Origin: Chrysosporum bergii ANA360D
GTDB taxonomy: Bacteria > Cyanobacteriota > Cyanobacteriia > Cyanobacteriales > Nostocaceae
Direction: 5' to 3'
Assembly: GCF_029891735.1 (NCBI RefSeq)
Contig: NZ_JANQDH010000117.1
Span: 1-48,604 of the forward strand
DNA length: 48,604 nucleotides
Under the pieces are notes generated by a model, which did not search any database, was not told the origin of the DNA, and was given only the letters and a program-made list of their open reading frames with translations. The position numbers and the translations under genes are program-made. How positions within the stretch are numbered: position 1 is the stretch's first letter; each line of letters opens with the position of its first letter. Of this stretch, positions 7,833 to 16,831 are shown piece after piece.

Positions 7833-9089
7833 ATGGCAGCAGAAATTAAAATGACATCATTACTACCTCGAAACCTCAGCGTTGTCATCCGGCCAGCCCA
7901 ATACCGGGATTTGGACGGAATAGAACAAATCACTCAAGACTCATTACCCTCCCTGACTCCCGAAGAAGCTGAACTGGCCATCAGCCAAATGCAGTGGTTA
8001 CGGCGTTGGTATGGATTCCTCAAATTTTTAAGCTGGTTTCCCAACCCCCTACAGTATAGTTTCTGTGCCTACGTAGCAGAACAGGGGCGATCGCTATTAG
8101 GGATGATACAAGTGTCACCTTTCAACCGCACACGTAGTACATGGCGGATTGATCGAGTCATGCTGGCCAAATCCTTAGAAAAGCAAGGAACCGGCTCCCA
8201 ACTGCTGCGCCATTGCTTTGAGTCAATTTTAGAAGCCCGGACTTGGGTATTAGAAGTTAATGTTAATGATAAAGATGCCCTGGCGCTGTATCGGCAGAAT
8301 GGATTTCAGCGTCTGGCAGAAATGACCTACTGGGAAATTAAACCGGAATTACTAACAGAATTAGCCCAAACAGAGCCAGATTTGCCTAATCTTCTACCTG
8401 TTAGTAATGCTGATGCCCAGTTACTCTATCAATTAGATACGGCCTCAATGCCGCCTTTAGTACGTCAAGTATTTGATCGCAACACTCGCGACTTTAAAAC
8501 CAGTTTATTTGGCGCTGTAACTGATGCTGTTAAGCAGTGGGTAAGCAAAACAGAAGTAGTCAGTGGCTACGTTTTTGAACCCCAACGCAAAGCAGCCATT
8601 GGTTATTTTCAGGTGCAACTTGACCGTAAAGGTAAAACCCCCCATGTGGCCACGCTGACAGTTCACCCCGCTTATACTTGGCTTTACCCAGAACTACTTT
8701 CCCAACTAGCTCGGATTGTGCAAGATTTCCCCCAACAAGCTTTACAACTAGCATCCTCTGACTATCAAGCAGAGCGAGAAGAGTACTTAGAGCGCATTGG
8801 CGCACAACGCATAGAACATACCCTGGTTATGTCTCGCTCTGTGTGGCACAAGATACGAGAGTCGAAAATTGTTTCCTTAGATGGAATTCAGTGGACTGGA
8901 GTGCTGCAAGGTTTACAACCTTCTCGTAAACCAGTACCAGGGGGAATGTCATGGTCAAAACCAAAAAAACAACCAGCCTCAGACGGATCAACCCCAAGTA
9001 AATCCGAATCCATAAACTTTAGGTGCGAAAATTTGAGTATGGAACCATTACCCATTCCTGAATCAACAGATCAAAGACAGGAGAATTAG
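7833..9089 (+). CDS. Tandem-domain GNAT family N-acetyltransferase
   Basis: The 418-residue protein has an N-terminal GNAT-like domain (about residues 15-165), including the acetyl-CoA loop region around EKQGTGSQLLRHCFE and the helix-strand ending LALYRQNGFQRLAEMTYWE. A second, more diverged GNAT-like half follows (about 185-335, PHVATLTVHPAYTWLYPELL ... YLERIGAQRIEHTLVM). The C-terminal 80 residues are Lys/Pro/Ser-rich and look disordered. The substrate is unknown. The gene ends one base before the ruvX start codon, so the pair is very probably co-transcribed and translationally linked; this arrangement is common in Nostocales. The ATG at 7833 is used; a second ATG six codons downstream is possible. 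Confidence 0.78.
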   Translation: MAAEIKMTSLLPRNLSVVIRPAQYRDLDGIEQITQDSLPSLTPEEAELAISQMQWLRRWYGFLKFLSWFPNPLQYSFCAYVAEQGRSLLGMIQVSPFNRTRSTWRIDRVMLAKSLEKQGTGSQLLRHCFESILEARTWVLEVNVNDKDALALYRQNGFQRLAEMTYWEIKPELLTELAQTEPDLPNLLPVSNADAQLLYQLDTASMPPLVRQVFDRNTRDFKTSLFGAVTDAVKQWVSKTEVVSGYVFEPQRKAAIGYFQVQLDRKGKTPHVATLTVHPAYTWLYPELLSQLARIVQDFPQQALQLASSDYQAEREEYLERIGAQRIEHTLVMSRSVWHKIRESKIVSLDGIQWTGVLQGLQPSRKPVPGGMSWSKPKKQPASDGSTPSKSESINFRCENLSMEPLPIPESTDQRQEN

Positions 9090-9090
9090 T

Positions 9091-9558
9091 TTGACAACCA
9101 AAGACAAACCACAACCGTTTATTTCAGCATTGGGATTAGATTTCGGCCGCAAGCGGATCGGCGTAGCGGGTTGCGACGGTACGGGTTTGATTGCTACAGG
9201 AATTACCACTATTGAGCGTACATCTTTTGAGCGAGATATCCAACACATCCGCAACATAATCAATGAGCGTCAGGTGCAAGTTCTGGTAGTTGGTTTACCT
9301 TACTCCATGGATGGGACTCTGGGTTTCCAGGCTCGTCAAGTGCAAAAATTTGCCAAAAAACTGGGAAAAGCACTGGAATTGCCAGTGGAATTTGTAGATG
9401 AGCGATTAACTTCTTTCCAAGCCGAGCAACTGTTAATAGCTGAAAATCGCTCCCCATCACGCCATAAAGGTTTAATTGACCGTAAAGCAGCATCTTTAAT
9501 TTTGCAGCAATGGCTGGACACCAGGCGAGCCGAGTTTGATAAAGCGGTGCTAGTTTGA
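9091..9558 (+). CDS. ruvX: RuvX/YqgF-type Holliday junction resolvase-like nuclease
   Basis: The 155-residue protein has the RNase H-like fold motifs of YqgF: ALGLDFGRKRIGVAG near the N terminus (first catalytic Asp), VVGLPYSMDGT in the middle, FVDERLTSFQAE with the conserved DER-S/T, and DRKAASLILQQWL near the end (last acidic residue). Members resolve branched DNA or process the 5' end of pre-16S rRNA; which applies here is not visible. The start is a TTG at 9091 backed by CAGGAG about 10 nt upstream, giving the usual length for the family. It lies one base after the GNAT gene. Confidence 0.93.
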   Translation: MTTKDKPQPFISALGLDFGRKRIGVAGCDGTGLIATGITTIERTSFERDIQHIRNIINERQVQVLVVGLPYSMDGTLGFQARQVQKFAKKLGKALELPVEFVDERLTSFQAEQLLIAENRSPSRHKGLIDRKAASLILQQWLDTRRAEFDKAVLV

Positions 9559-9705
9559 GAGTATTGATACCTTTTTACATGATATTCTGAATTGAATCAC
9601 CAAACCTAGTATTGATTTCTGACGCTATTCTTTTGACTTATTGGTCATGAAACAGTAAGGAAATTTATCTATCTGCTGGTATTTATAAAGTTTCACACTT
9701 TGGCT

Positions 9706-10278
9706 ATGTTTTCCTCTCCATTTCCTGAAGAAAATGATCATGCTCATGCAGGTTCCATCACTCTGACCGATGACACAGGGCGAACCCTTGATTGTTATGT
9801 GGAAGATTCCCTCTCGGTCAATGGACAAGAATATGTTTTACTACTCCCTGTAGACTCACCCATAGAGATTTTTGCTTGGCAAGGTGAAGATGAGGAAGAA
9901 GAAGCGGTTTTGGTAGATGATGATGCTGTCATTGACCATATTTTTGCCACCGCTCAAGCTGTCTTAGCTGAACAAAATCTCATACTCAAGCATACCGCCT
10001 ACGCTCTCACGGTGGCTGGGGATTTGCCAGCAGTGGAAGAATCAGAAATTTTCACCTTGGAAATTGAAGATGAAGGGACAGATTTGGAACCAGAACAATT
10101 ACAGCTTCTTGCTAGCTTTTATGACAAAGAACAAGAATATGCCATTTATACACCAATCGACCCTCTGCTGTTTTTTGCTCGCATTTCCACCACGGGTGAA
10201 CCGCAATTACTTTCTCCAGAGGAATTTAAAAAAGTACAACCTCTGTTAGAAGAACATCTGTTTAACGAGGTCGAATAA
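9706..10278 (+). CDS. DUF3727 domain-containing protein
   Basis: This is an acidic soluble protein of about 190 residues. Its N-terminal 80 residues (SITLTDDTGRTLDCYVEDSL and the following GQEYVLLLPVDSPIEIF) resemble the DUF1292-like part. The C-terminal part (LLASFYDKEQEYAIYTPIDP ... LLFFARI) is the DUF3727 core found in cyanobacteria and plastids. Acidic runs such as DEEEEAVLVDDDAV are conspicuous. The function is unknown to me. The ATG at 9706 is preferred over the TTG at 9700. It follows ruvX on the same strand at a 147-nt distance and may share read-through, but a separate promoter is as likely. Confidence 0.82.
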   Translation: MFSSPFPEENDHAHAGSITLTDDTGRTLDCYVEDSLSVNGQEYVLLLPVDSPIEIFAWQGEDEEEEAVLVDDDAVIDHIFATAQAVLAEQNLILKHTAYALTVAGDLPAVEESEIFTLEIEDEGTDLEPEQLQLLASFYDKEQEYAIYTPIDPLLFFARISTTGEPQLLSPEEFKKVQPLLEEHLFNEVE

Positions 10279-10328
10279 ATGAAAAATTCACATTAGTTTT
10301 TTGCTCAAGACTGTTTCGGTCAAGCATT

Positions 10329-10406
10329 TATAGCAATCCTAATTGATATTTAAATTCCCAGGCTTTCACTGCGGGGAGAAGTAAATACTTATTTAGGACT
10401 GCTATA
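10329..10406. mobile_element. MITE-like element, 78 bp
   Basis: Terminal inverted repeats TATAGCAATCCTAA (10329-10342) and TTAGGACTGCTATA (10393-10406) match at 13 of 14 positions, bounding a 78-bp non-coding insert between two genes. The same terminal sequence bounds the element at 28548-28652. TA-bounded ends suggest mobilisation by an IS630/Tc1-type transposase in trans, which is inference. Confidence 0.65.
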
Positions 10407-10438
10407 TAATTTTTATGTATTAGTCTCGATGAAAAACC

Positions 10439-10978
10439 ATGACTTGGAACAAGCTCTTACAGCCTGACTTGATTTTAGAAGGTTCTGTCTTAAACCTAAC
10501 ACCCGATATTATTCAACAATACGGGCTGAAGGGGCTAGTCTTAGATGTGGATGAAACCCTAGTACCCTTGACAGTAGGAAAAGCCTCACCAGAACTACAA
10601 CAATGGGTAGCAGAAATGCGTATTTCTACAGAATTATGTTTAGTAAGTAATAATCTCAGTCAGTCTAGGATCGGTGGTATCGCCCGCTCCCTCAACTTGC
10701 CTTATTACTTGGGTGCAGCCAAGCCATCACGACGTAAAATTAGAGCCGCACTCACTGGGATGAATCTACCACCACACCAAGTGGGAATGGTGGGCGATCG
10801 CTTGTTTACCGATATTATAGCGGGTAATCGTCTAGGAATGTTCACTATATTAGTAGATCCCATCGTCCATCCCGATGCAGCCCTACGCTCTCATCCCATC
10901 CGCAATTTTGAAGTTTGGTTATCAGAAATTTTGGGAGCCTCTATTACTCCTAAAGAAAGGAAAATTCACAAAACTTGA
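10439..10978 (+). CDS. YqeG-type HAD IIIA phosphatase
   Basis: The 179-residue protein has the HAD signature: motif I LDVDETLVPL (nucleophile Asp then Asp), motif II in LVSNN, Lys of motif III in AKPSRRKIRAAL, and motif IV VGDRLFTDIIAGNRLGM. This order and length match the YqeG/TIGR01668 group, predicted Mg-dependent phosphatases of unclear substrate; a relative in eukaryotes dephosphorylates phosphatidylglycerophosphate. It could therefore supply the PGP phosphatase step of phosphatidylglycerol synthesis, important for thylakoids, but this is inference. The start ATG at 10439 lies 32 nt beyond the MITE-like element, which may therefore carry part of its promoter. Confidence 0.88.
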   Translation: MTWNKLLQPDLILEGSVLNLTPDIIQQYGLKGLVLDVDETLVPLTVGKASPELQQWVAEMRISTELCLVSNNLSQSRIGGIARSLNLPYYLGAAKPSRRKIRAALTGMNLPPHQVGMVGDRLFTDIIAGNRLGMFTILVDPIVHPDAALRSHPIRNFEVWLSEILGASITPKERKIHKT

Positions 10979-11176
10979 CAAATCAGGACAAAACTAAATC
11001 TAAAGAAATAGTTAAGAAATATGCCAAAAATGCAAACCTAGAGCATTATATAAATTAATAATATGGGGTCAGCTTAATAAAGACCCTAGTTCATAATAGA
11101 GAAAAATAAACCCGTAGAGCGTCGGCCTTCACCTATAGAGGGTTCGGCGCTTTACAAATTTTCTCCCCAAGCACCA

Positions 11177-12286
11177 ATGACTCAGACAATTGTTGTCAAA
11201 ATCGGCACTTCTAGCCTGACCAAACCAGAAACCGGACAACTAGCCCTTTCCACCATTGCTAACTTAGCAGAAACACTTTGTCATCTCAAACAACAAGGTC
11301 ATAGAGTGATTTTAGTTTCCTCTGGAGCCGTGGGAGTAGGTTGTGCCAGGTTAGGCTTAACACAACGTCCCAAAACCATCGCCCTGAAACAAGCGGTGGC
11401 CGCAGTGGGGCAGGGACGGTTAATGCGGATATATGAAGACTTATTTACTACATTAAATCAACCAACTGCTCAGGTTTTGCTCACTCGCAGCGACTTAGTA
11501 GAACGCCACCGTTACCTCAACGTTTACAATACCTTTCAGGAACTACTCGCACTAGGGGTAATTCCTGTGGTCAACGAAAATGATACAGTGGCAGTGGAAG
11601 AACTAAAATTTGGGGATAATGACACCCTGTCGGCATTGGTAGCTAGTTTAGTAGAAGCAGATTGGTTATTTATCCTCACAGACGTAGATCAGTTATATTC
11701 AGCCGACCCCCGTTCCGTCCCTGATGCTCGCCCCATATCCTTGGTAAATAACCTCAAAGAATTAACACAACTACAACTACAAACCACCTCGCCAGGTTCT
11801 CAATGGGGTACAGGTGGAATGTTAACTAAAATTTCCGCGGCTAGAATTGCTGTGGCTGCGGGAGTTCGTACCGTCATCACCCAAGGCAAATTTCCTGACA
11901 ACATAGAAAGAATTTTACAAGGAGAACCCCTAGGCACTCACTTTCAACCACAGCCAGAACCAACCTCAGCCCGTAAACGTTGGATAGCTTATGGTTTAGT
12001 ACCTACAGGAAAATTATACTTGGATACAGGAGCGATCGCTGCCATCACCCAAGCTGGAAAATCATTATTAGCAGCTGGGATTAAATCAGTAGAAGGAGAG
12101 TTTGAGCCTCAAGAAGCTGTGCAGTTGTGTGACCACCAAGGAAACGAAATTGCCAGAGGACTTGTTAACTATAGCAGCCAAGAACTAGAGAAAATTCGCG
12201 GTTGTCACTCTCAGGAAATCTCCACAATTTTGGGCTTTGTAGGTGCTGAAACTGTGATTCATCGAGATAATTTAGTTCTCACTTAG
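11177..12286 (+). CDS. proB: Glutamate 5-kinase
   Basis: The product catalyses ATP-dependent phosphorylation of glutamate, the first step of proline synthesis. The 369-residue protein has an amino-acid kinase domain (residues 1-255) opening with [12 protein letters not shown], then [15 protein letters not shown], the substrate loop [26 protein letters not shown], and [14 protein letters not shown]-terminal PUA domain (about 275-360) contains [22 protein letters not shown]. Full family length is present. A GC-rich imperfect hairpin (about 11117-11150) lies just upstream and could be the preceding terminator. tRNA-Ser follows after 66 nt. Confidence 0.96.
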   Translation: MTQTIVVKIGTSSLTKPETGQLALSTIANLAETLCHLKQQGHRVILVSSGAVGVGCARLGLTQRPKTIALKQAVAAVGQGRLMRIYEDLFTTLNQPTAQVLLTRSDLVERHRYLNVYNTFQELLALGVIPVVNENDTVAVEELKFGDNDTLSALVASLVEADWLFILTDVDQLYSADPRSVPDARPISLVNNLKELTQLQLQTTSPGSQWGTGGMLTKISAARIAVAAGVRTVITQGKFPDNIERILQGEPLGTHFQPQPEPTSARKRWIAYGLVPTGKLYLDTGAIAAITQAGKSLLAAGIKSVEGEFEPQEAVQLCDHQGNEIARGLVNYSSQELEKIRGCHSQEISTILGFVGAETVIHRDNLVLT

Positions 12287-12307
12287 CTATTAACTCCCTA
12301 TAGATGC

Positions 12308-12313
12308 TATAAT
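12308..12313 (+). promoter_or_regulatory. -10 box upstream of tRNA-Ser
   Basis: A perfect TATAAT lies 39 nt before the tRNA 5' end and downstream of the proB stop. A matching -35 is poor (TTAGCT at 12283-12288, 19-nt spacing). Confidence 0.45.
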
Positions 12314-12352
12314 GTCTGGGGATGTGCATTAGTCTCAATTCAATACCTACCT

Positions 12353-12437
12353 GGAGAGGTGTCCGAGTGGTTGATGGTGACGCACTCGAAATGCGTTTTG
12401 GGGAAACCCAACGGGGGTTCGAATCCCCCCCTCTCCG
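12353..12437 (+). tRNA. tRNA-Ser (anticodon CGA)
   Basis: The 85-nt sequence folds as a class II tRNA. The acceptor GGAGAGG (12353-12359) pairs with CCTCTCC (12430-12436), with G as discriminator base. The anticodon stem CGCA/TGCG encloses the loop CTCGAAA, giving anticodon CGA for UCG codons. A long variable arm (TTTTGGGGAAACCCAAC) and the T loop GGTTCGAATCC follow. The CCA end is not encoded. Confidence 0.97.
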
Positions 12438-12534
12438 TTTTAATTTTTGTTTAGATTCCTTACTCATCACACATACCTATAGCTAAAATACGGATAATTG
12501 AGTTAAAATGATGCCATTGTGTGAGGAGTAAACA

Positions 12535-13677
12535 ATGGCAAATCAAAGAGTAGTGCAATTACTGTCATTTGGTTTTGTTAGCACCTGTTTTGGTGTTGGC
12601 ATTGGTATAGGAATATTCATTCGTTTGTTTGTACAAATTCAAGTATCAGACGCAACCGCCCTGGTGACTGAACCTGAATCCACACCAACGCCCCAGCAAA
12701 CCGTTTTAGATACCCTGACCATCAAAGCCGTTGGCGATATTATTCCCGGAACTAATTTTCCTAACTATAGACTGCCCTCATCTCCAGATCAACTGTTACC
12801 CAGGTCTGTAAGAGGCTATTTGCGAAAAGCTGATATTGTTTTTGGTAACTTAGAAACCACTTTTACCAATTATCCCTACACTACCAAGGATATCAGTCGG
12901 GGACAAGTTTTTGCCTTTCGCTCTCCGCCTAGCTACGCCCAGTTATTTGCTGATGTGGGCTTTAATGTCTTTCACATTGCAAATAACCATGCTATGGACT
13001 TTGGCTCTAGGGGTTTTCAAGATACTGTTAAAAACCTGAAAAAAGTTGGTATTGCTTCGTTAGGTCATAAAAATCAAATTCTTTATCTAGAGGCCAATAA
13101 TATGGCCGTGGCCATGATCGGATTTGCCCCCTATGGTATGTATAACTCCATTCACAATCTCACAGCAGCCCAAGCACTGGTGGCGGAAGCTAAAAATAAT
13201 GCTGATATTGTGGTTGTATCTATGCACGCTGGGGCGGAAGGAACCGCAGCCCTTCATGTAAAAAATAAACCCGAGTTTTTCTATGGTGAAAACCGGGGTA
13301 ATTCTATCCAGTTTGCCAGGACGATGATAGATACAGGGGCAGATTTGGTTATAGGACACGGGCCCCACGTTCCCAGAGCTATGGAAATCTATAAGGGGAA
13401 ACTCATAGCTTATTCTTTGGGTAACTTTCTGGGTTATCGGACTTTATCCACAAAAGCTCAAACTGCATACTCCATGATCTTAGAAGTCAAGCTAAACTCC
13501 CAAGGTGAATTAGTGGATGGTAAAATTATCCCCATACATTTAAGTAAACAGGGAATTCCTGAAATTGACCAATATTTTCGCACTGTGGGACTGCTACGCT
13601 ACTTAAATAAAAATCATCATCTTGTAGAACCGATAACATTTAACCAGAGAGGGGAAATTGTTGTCCTGAATAAATGA
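12535..13677 (+). CDS. CapA family (PGA_cap) metallophosphatase-like membrane-anchored protein
   Basis: The 380-residue protein starts with an N-terminal hydrophobic segment (residues 8-33, FGFVSTCFGVGIGIGIFIRL), predicting a membrane anchor or signal peptide with the enzyme domain outside the cytoplasmic membrane. The PGA_cap fold follows: TIKAVGDIIPG, FGNLETTF, NNHAMDFGSRGF, SMHAGAEG, GHGPHVPRAMEIYKGKLIAY and SLGNF, carrying the Asp, Asn and His metal ligands of calcineurin-like phosphatases. CapA relatives take part in poly-gamma-glutamate export, but here no capB or capC neighbour is present, so a role in an extracellular polymer is only a guess. A good GTGAGGAGTAAAC ribosome-binding site precedes the ATG. 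The gene converges on leuD with a 9-nt gap. Confidence 0.87.
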   Translation: MANQRVVQLLSFGFVSTCFGVGIGIGIFIRLFVQIQVSDATALVTEPESTPTPQQTVLDTLTIKAVGDIIPGTNFPNYRLPSSPDQLLPRSVRGYLRKADIVFGNLETTFTNYPYTTKDISRGQVFAFRSPPSYAQLFADVGFNVFHIANNHAMDFGSRGFQDTVKNLKKVGIASLGHKNQILYLEANNMAVAMIGFAPYGMYNSIHNLTAAQALVAEAKNNADIVVVSMHAGAEGTAALHVKNKPEFFYGENRGNSIQFARTMIDTGADLVIGHGPHVPRAMEIYKGKLIAYSLGNFLGYRTLSTKAQTAYSMILEVKLNSQGELVDGKIIPIHLSKQGIPEIDQYFRTVGLLRYLNKNHHLVEPITFNQRGEIVVLNK

Positions 13678-13686
13678 CAATGGTAC

Positions 13687-14280
13687 TTAAGCCCAACTCA
13701 TATAAGGCAGTTGAGCAGCAGTTGAGCGAACCTGGTCAGCATTAGCCACTAATTGACCGCAAGCGTCCCATGTTCCACTAATAAAAGTGCTGCGACTACC
13801 TTCACTCATGGATACTTTAGTGGTGTAGTCACCAACTTGCACTGCTAAAGTTTCTAAATTTACCGTTACGGGTGCTTGGGGGTTAGCTGCTACTAGTTCC
13901 TGTAGCTTTTTCACTGTAGCTGCATCGGCTGTAACACAAGGTATACCCATGGCCACACAATTGCCAAAAAATATTTCCGCGAAACTTTCACCAATTAAAG
14001 CTTGAATACCCCATTTAGCGATCGCTTGGGGTGCGTGTTCTCGTGATGAACCACAGCCAAAGTTACGATTAACTATTAAAACATTAGCTCCTTGGTACTG
14101 GGGTTGATCAAAGGGGTGTTCACCTTTTAACACCTTGCGATCGTCGATAAATACCCCTTCACCCAATCCATCAAAGGTGATGGCTTTTAAATAGCGGGCA
14201 GGGATAATTCTATCTGTATCTATATCATCCCCCAATAGGATTATACCGCGCCCTGAAACTTTTTTAATTTCGCTCACCAT
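13687..14280 (-). CDS. leuD: 3-isopropylmalate dehydratase small subunit
   Basis: This is the small subunit of isopropylmalate isomerase, which converts 2- to 3-isopropylmalate in leucine synthesis. The 197-residue protein has the swivel-domain hallmarks [15 protein letters not shown] near the N terminus and [19 protein letters not shown] in the middle, the latter contacting substrate. It follows leuC by 45 nt on the same strand, so the two subunits are made from one transcript. The length is normal for the cyanobacterial/archaeal-type LeuD. Confidence 0.96.
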   Translation of the reverse strand: MVSEIKKVSGRGIILLGDDIDTDRIIPARYLKAITFDGLGEGVFIDDRKVLKGEHPFDQPQYQGANVLIVNRNFGCGSSREHAPQAIAKWGIQALIGESFAEIFFGNCVAMGIPCVTADAATVKKLQELVAANPQAPVTVNLETLAVQVGDYTTKVSMSEGSRSTFISGTWDACGQLVANADQVRSTAAQLPYMSWA

Positions 14281-14325
14281 AAATTTCCACTTTTACTCAG
14301 CCTTGACTAGCCCATCCCAGACAAA

Positions 14326-15729
14326 TTACACTAACTCCCGCACGTCAGACACTTGCCCTTGTATGGCCGCAGTGGCAACCATAGCCGGACTCATGAGTAA
14401 GGTGCGACCAGAAGATGAACCTTGTCTGCCTTTAAAGTTGCGATTAGAAGAAGAGGCGCTGATTTGTCTACCCTGGAGTTTATCCGCGTTCATAGCCAGA
14501 CACATAGAACATCCTGGTTCCCGCCACTCAAAACCAGCTTCCCGAAAGATTTGATCCAGTCCTTCTGCTTCCGCTTCTTGCTTCACCCGTTCCGAACCAG
14601 GGACTACAAAAGCTTTCACTCCCTCCGCCACCCGGCGACCTTGGGCAACTTTTGCCGCTTCTCGCAGGTCGCTAATTCTGCCATTGGTGCAACTACCGAT
14701 AAAGCACACATCAATTTTTGTGCCTTTTATCGGTTGACCGGGATACAAATCCATATATTTATAAGCTTCTTCCGCCACAAATCGGTCTTCTTCTGGTAGT
14801 TGTTCTGGTGTAGGAATCAGTTCATTAATGCCGATACCTTGACCGGGTGTAATTCCCCAAGTCACTGTGGGGGAAATATCCCCAGCGTCAAACACTACAA
14901 CATCATCATATTCAGCATCAGCATCACTCTTGATAGATTCCCACCAAGCCACAGCTTGATCCCATTTTGTAGCTTTGGGGGCAAAGTCTCTACCTTGTAA
15001 ATAATCATAAGTTATTTGATCCGGGTTAACATAACCGCACCTTGCACCACCTTCGATAGACATATTGCAAACGGTCATCCGTTCTTCCATATTCATTTGT
15101 GCAAAAGTGGTTCCGCTATATTCATAGGCATAACCCACCCCACCTTTGACCCCAAGGGTACGGATAATGTGCAGAATCACATCTTTAGCATAAACACCAG
15201 GGTTTAAAGTGCCATTAACTTCTATTTTGCGGACTTTGAGTTTAGATAAAGCCAAGGTTTGGGAGGCGAGAACATCCCGCACTTGACTAGTACCAATACC
15301 AAAAGCAATAGCACCAAATGCGCCGTGACTGGATGTGTGGCTATCTCCACAAGCGATAGTCATTCCCGGTTGAGTGAGTCCTTGTTCTGGGGCGATAACA
15401 TGGACTATACCTTGATTACCAGAACGGATATTATGAAAAGTGATATTATTTTCTTGACAGTTTTTTTCTAAAGCCTCGATCATATCCTCTGCCAAGCGAT
15501 CGCTAAAAGGCCTGACTTGTACATCCGTAGGTACTATATGATCTACTGTTGCTACAGTTCGTTGTGGAAACAGCACCTTGAGACCTCGTTCCCGCAACAT
15601 AGCAAAGGCTTGGGGGCTGGTGACCTCATGAATCAGGTGCAGCCCAATAAATAGTTGCGTCAGCCCTGAAGGAAGTATTCCCACGGTGTGCAAGTTCCAA
15701 ACTTTATCAAACAGCGTGCCTTTGCTCAT
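14326..15729 (-). CDS. leuC: 3-isopropylmalate dehydratase large subunit
   Basis: This is the aconitase-like catalytic subunit carrying the [4Fe-4S] cluster. Visible hallmarks are [36 protein letters not shown], and the cluster cysteines in [17 protein letters not shown] and in GCSMCLAMN near the C terminus. I start at [12 protein letters not shown] (15729) rather than the upstream in-frame ATG at 15750, because the family begins at that point; the protein is then 467 residues. It is first gene of the leuC-leuD pair. Confidence 0.96.
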   Translation of the reverse strand: MSKGTLFDKVWNLHTVGILPSGLTQLFIGLHLIHEVTSPQAFAMLRERGLKVLFPQRTVATVDHIVPTDVQVRPFSDRLAEDMIEALEKNCQENNITFHNIRSGNQGIVHVIAPEQGLTQPGMTIACGDSHTSSHGAFGAIAFGIGTSQVRDVLASQTLALSKLKVRKIEVNGTLNPGVYAKDVILHIIRTLGVKGGVGYAYEYSGTTFAQMNMEERMTVCNMSIEGGARCGYVNPDQITYDYLQGRDFAPKATKWDQAVAWWESIKSDADAEYDDVVVFDAGDISPTVTWGITPGQGIGINELIPTPEQLPEEDRFVAEEAYKYMDLYPGQPIKGTKIDVCFIGSCTNGRISDLREAAKVAQGRRVAEGVKAFVVPGSERVKQEAEAEGLDQIFREAGFEWREPGCSMCLAMNADKLQGRQISASSSNRNFKGRQGSSSGRTLLMSPAMVATAAIQGQVSDVRELV

Positions 15730-15803
15730 AGGAAAATCGTTATTGAACAAATTAGATTTATCATCTTATCAAAAAAAGCGCTGGACTTTTACCCAATACC
15801 ATC

Positions 15804-16724
15804 TCAGTTAGAAACTTGAGCAATTATAGTACGGTGCCGGCGGGTATTGTTGGTAATAGTGGGAATTTGAAAACCAGCCTCAAGCAAGGCTTGGTGAATA
15901 TCTAAGGCAAAATATTCATCTAAATAAGGTTCAGTGCTTTTCAGCAAAGTTAAAATATAAGGAGGCATTTTTTGGTAAATTTCCGATTGGGGATTCATGT
16001 CCATAATTGCCAAGTGACCACCTGGACGCAGCACCCGGCGCATTTGGGCAAAAATATTTCTGGTTGCTGATTGGGGCAACTCATGGCACATTAGGAAAAT
16101 AGAAACTAAATCAAAAGAAGCATCTGGTAATCCGGTAGATTCAGCCGCCCCATGAAGCCAATTAATTTGGCCTTGACGCTGTTGATTACGGTAATAAGCA
16201 ACAGCTAAAAAGTAGGGCGATAAATCTAAACCAGTAATTTGAGAATGGGGATATATTTCTTGAAGGGCAAAAGTGCTGAGTCCTACACCACATCCTACAT
16301 CTAAGATATCTTGGGGAGGGTGGTCCAAGGACTTAATCAAAATATCATGGTAACTTTGACGTAGTTTAGCATCACCCTGGGCATCAGTATTTTCTAAAAT
16401 CTTAGCGTGGACAGCATGAGCCGCAGGTTTTTGCTCAAATGCAGCTTGCCAACTAAGATTACCCTGTTCGTAAGCATGAAAGGAATTGAGGTAATAGTCT
16501 GGATAACAAAGCTGAGGATTCTCAACTTCAGCTAATTCTTGTGTCCAGTCACGGGCTTGTAATGTTTTTACTTCTTGTGTCCAGGGAACACCTATTTTTT
16601 CAGCCCGCTTAATCATCATTTGTCTAGCTTGATGCTTGGCTAAGTTAGCTAAAGGTTTGATAGCTAAGATACCATTTACCAAACGGGAGACTAAACCAGG
16701 AGCAGTTGTTGCAGCAGCAGTCAT
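15804..16724 (-). CDS. Class I SAM-dependent methyltransferase
   Basis: The 306-residue protein has a Rossmann-type methyltransferase domain in its second half: motif I DVGCGVGLSTFAL, motif II GLDLSPYFLAVA, motif IV SFDLVSIFLMCHELP and RRVLRPGGHLAIMDMNPQ. The N-terminal 120 residues (KPLANLAKHQARQMMIKRAE, LSWQAAFEQKPAAHAVHAKI) are a conserved extension seen in cyanobacterial homologues. The substrate is unknown; the general layout suits a small-molecule or lipid/quinone methyltransferase. It runs in the same direction as leuCD but is upstream of them and separated by 74 nt, so weak co-transcription is possible. Confidence 0.82.
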   Translation of the reverse strand: MTAAATTAPGLVSRLVNGILAIKPLANLAKHQARQMMIKRAEKIGVPWTQEVKTLQARDWTQELAEVENPQLCYPDYYLNSFHAYEQGNLSWQAAFEQKPAAHAVHAKILENTDAQGDAKLRQSYHDILIKSLDHPPQDILDVGCGVGLSTFALQEIYPHSQITGLDLSPYFLAVAYYRNQQRQGQINWLHGAAESTGLPDASFDLVSIFLMCHELPQSATRNIFAQMRRVLRPGGHLAIMDMNPQSEIYQKMPPYILTLLKSTEPYLDEYFALDIHQALLEAGFQIPTITNNTRRHRTIIAQVSN

Positions 16725-16831
16725 AAGTTTCCTTTGGGTTTTACAGCCTTTTCTACTTATGACACAATTACCCCCGGCTAGTCTATAAGCACATAATAAT
16801 ATTGTTTAACTTTGTTTAACTGCCCTCTGCC

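Noticed and set aside
12279-12470. Minus-strand frame across tRNA-Ser
   Set aside because: It reads through the tRNA in antisense and has no protein-like character outside it.
12535-13677. Capsule synthesis operon
   Set aside because: Only the CapA-like protein is present, without CapB or CapC partners.
14303-15471. Several plus-strand frames within leuC
   Set aside because: They are antisense to a well-supported leuC with all cluster cysteines.
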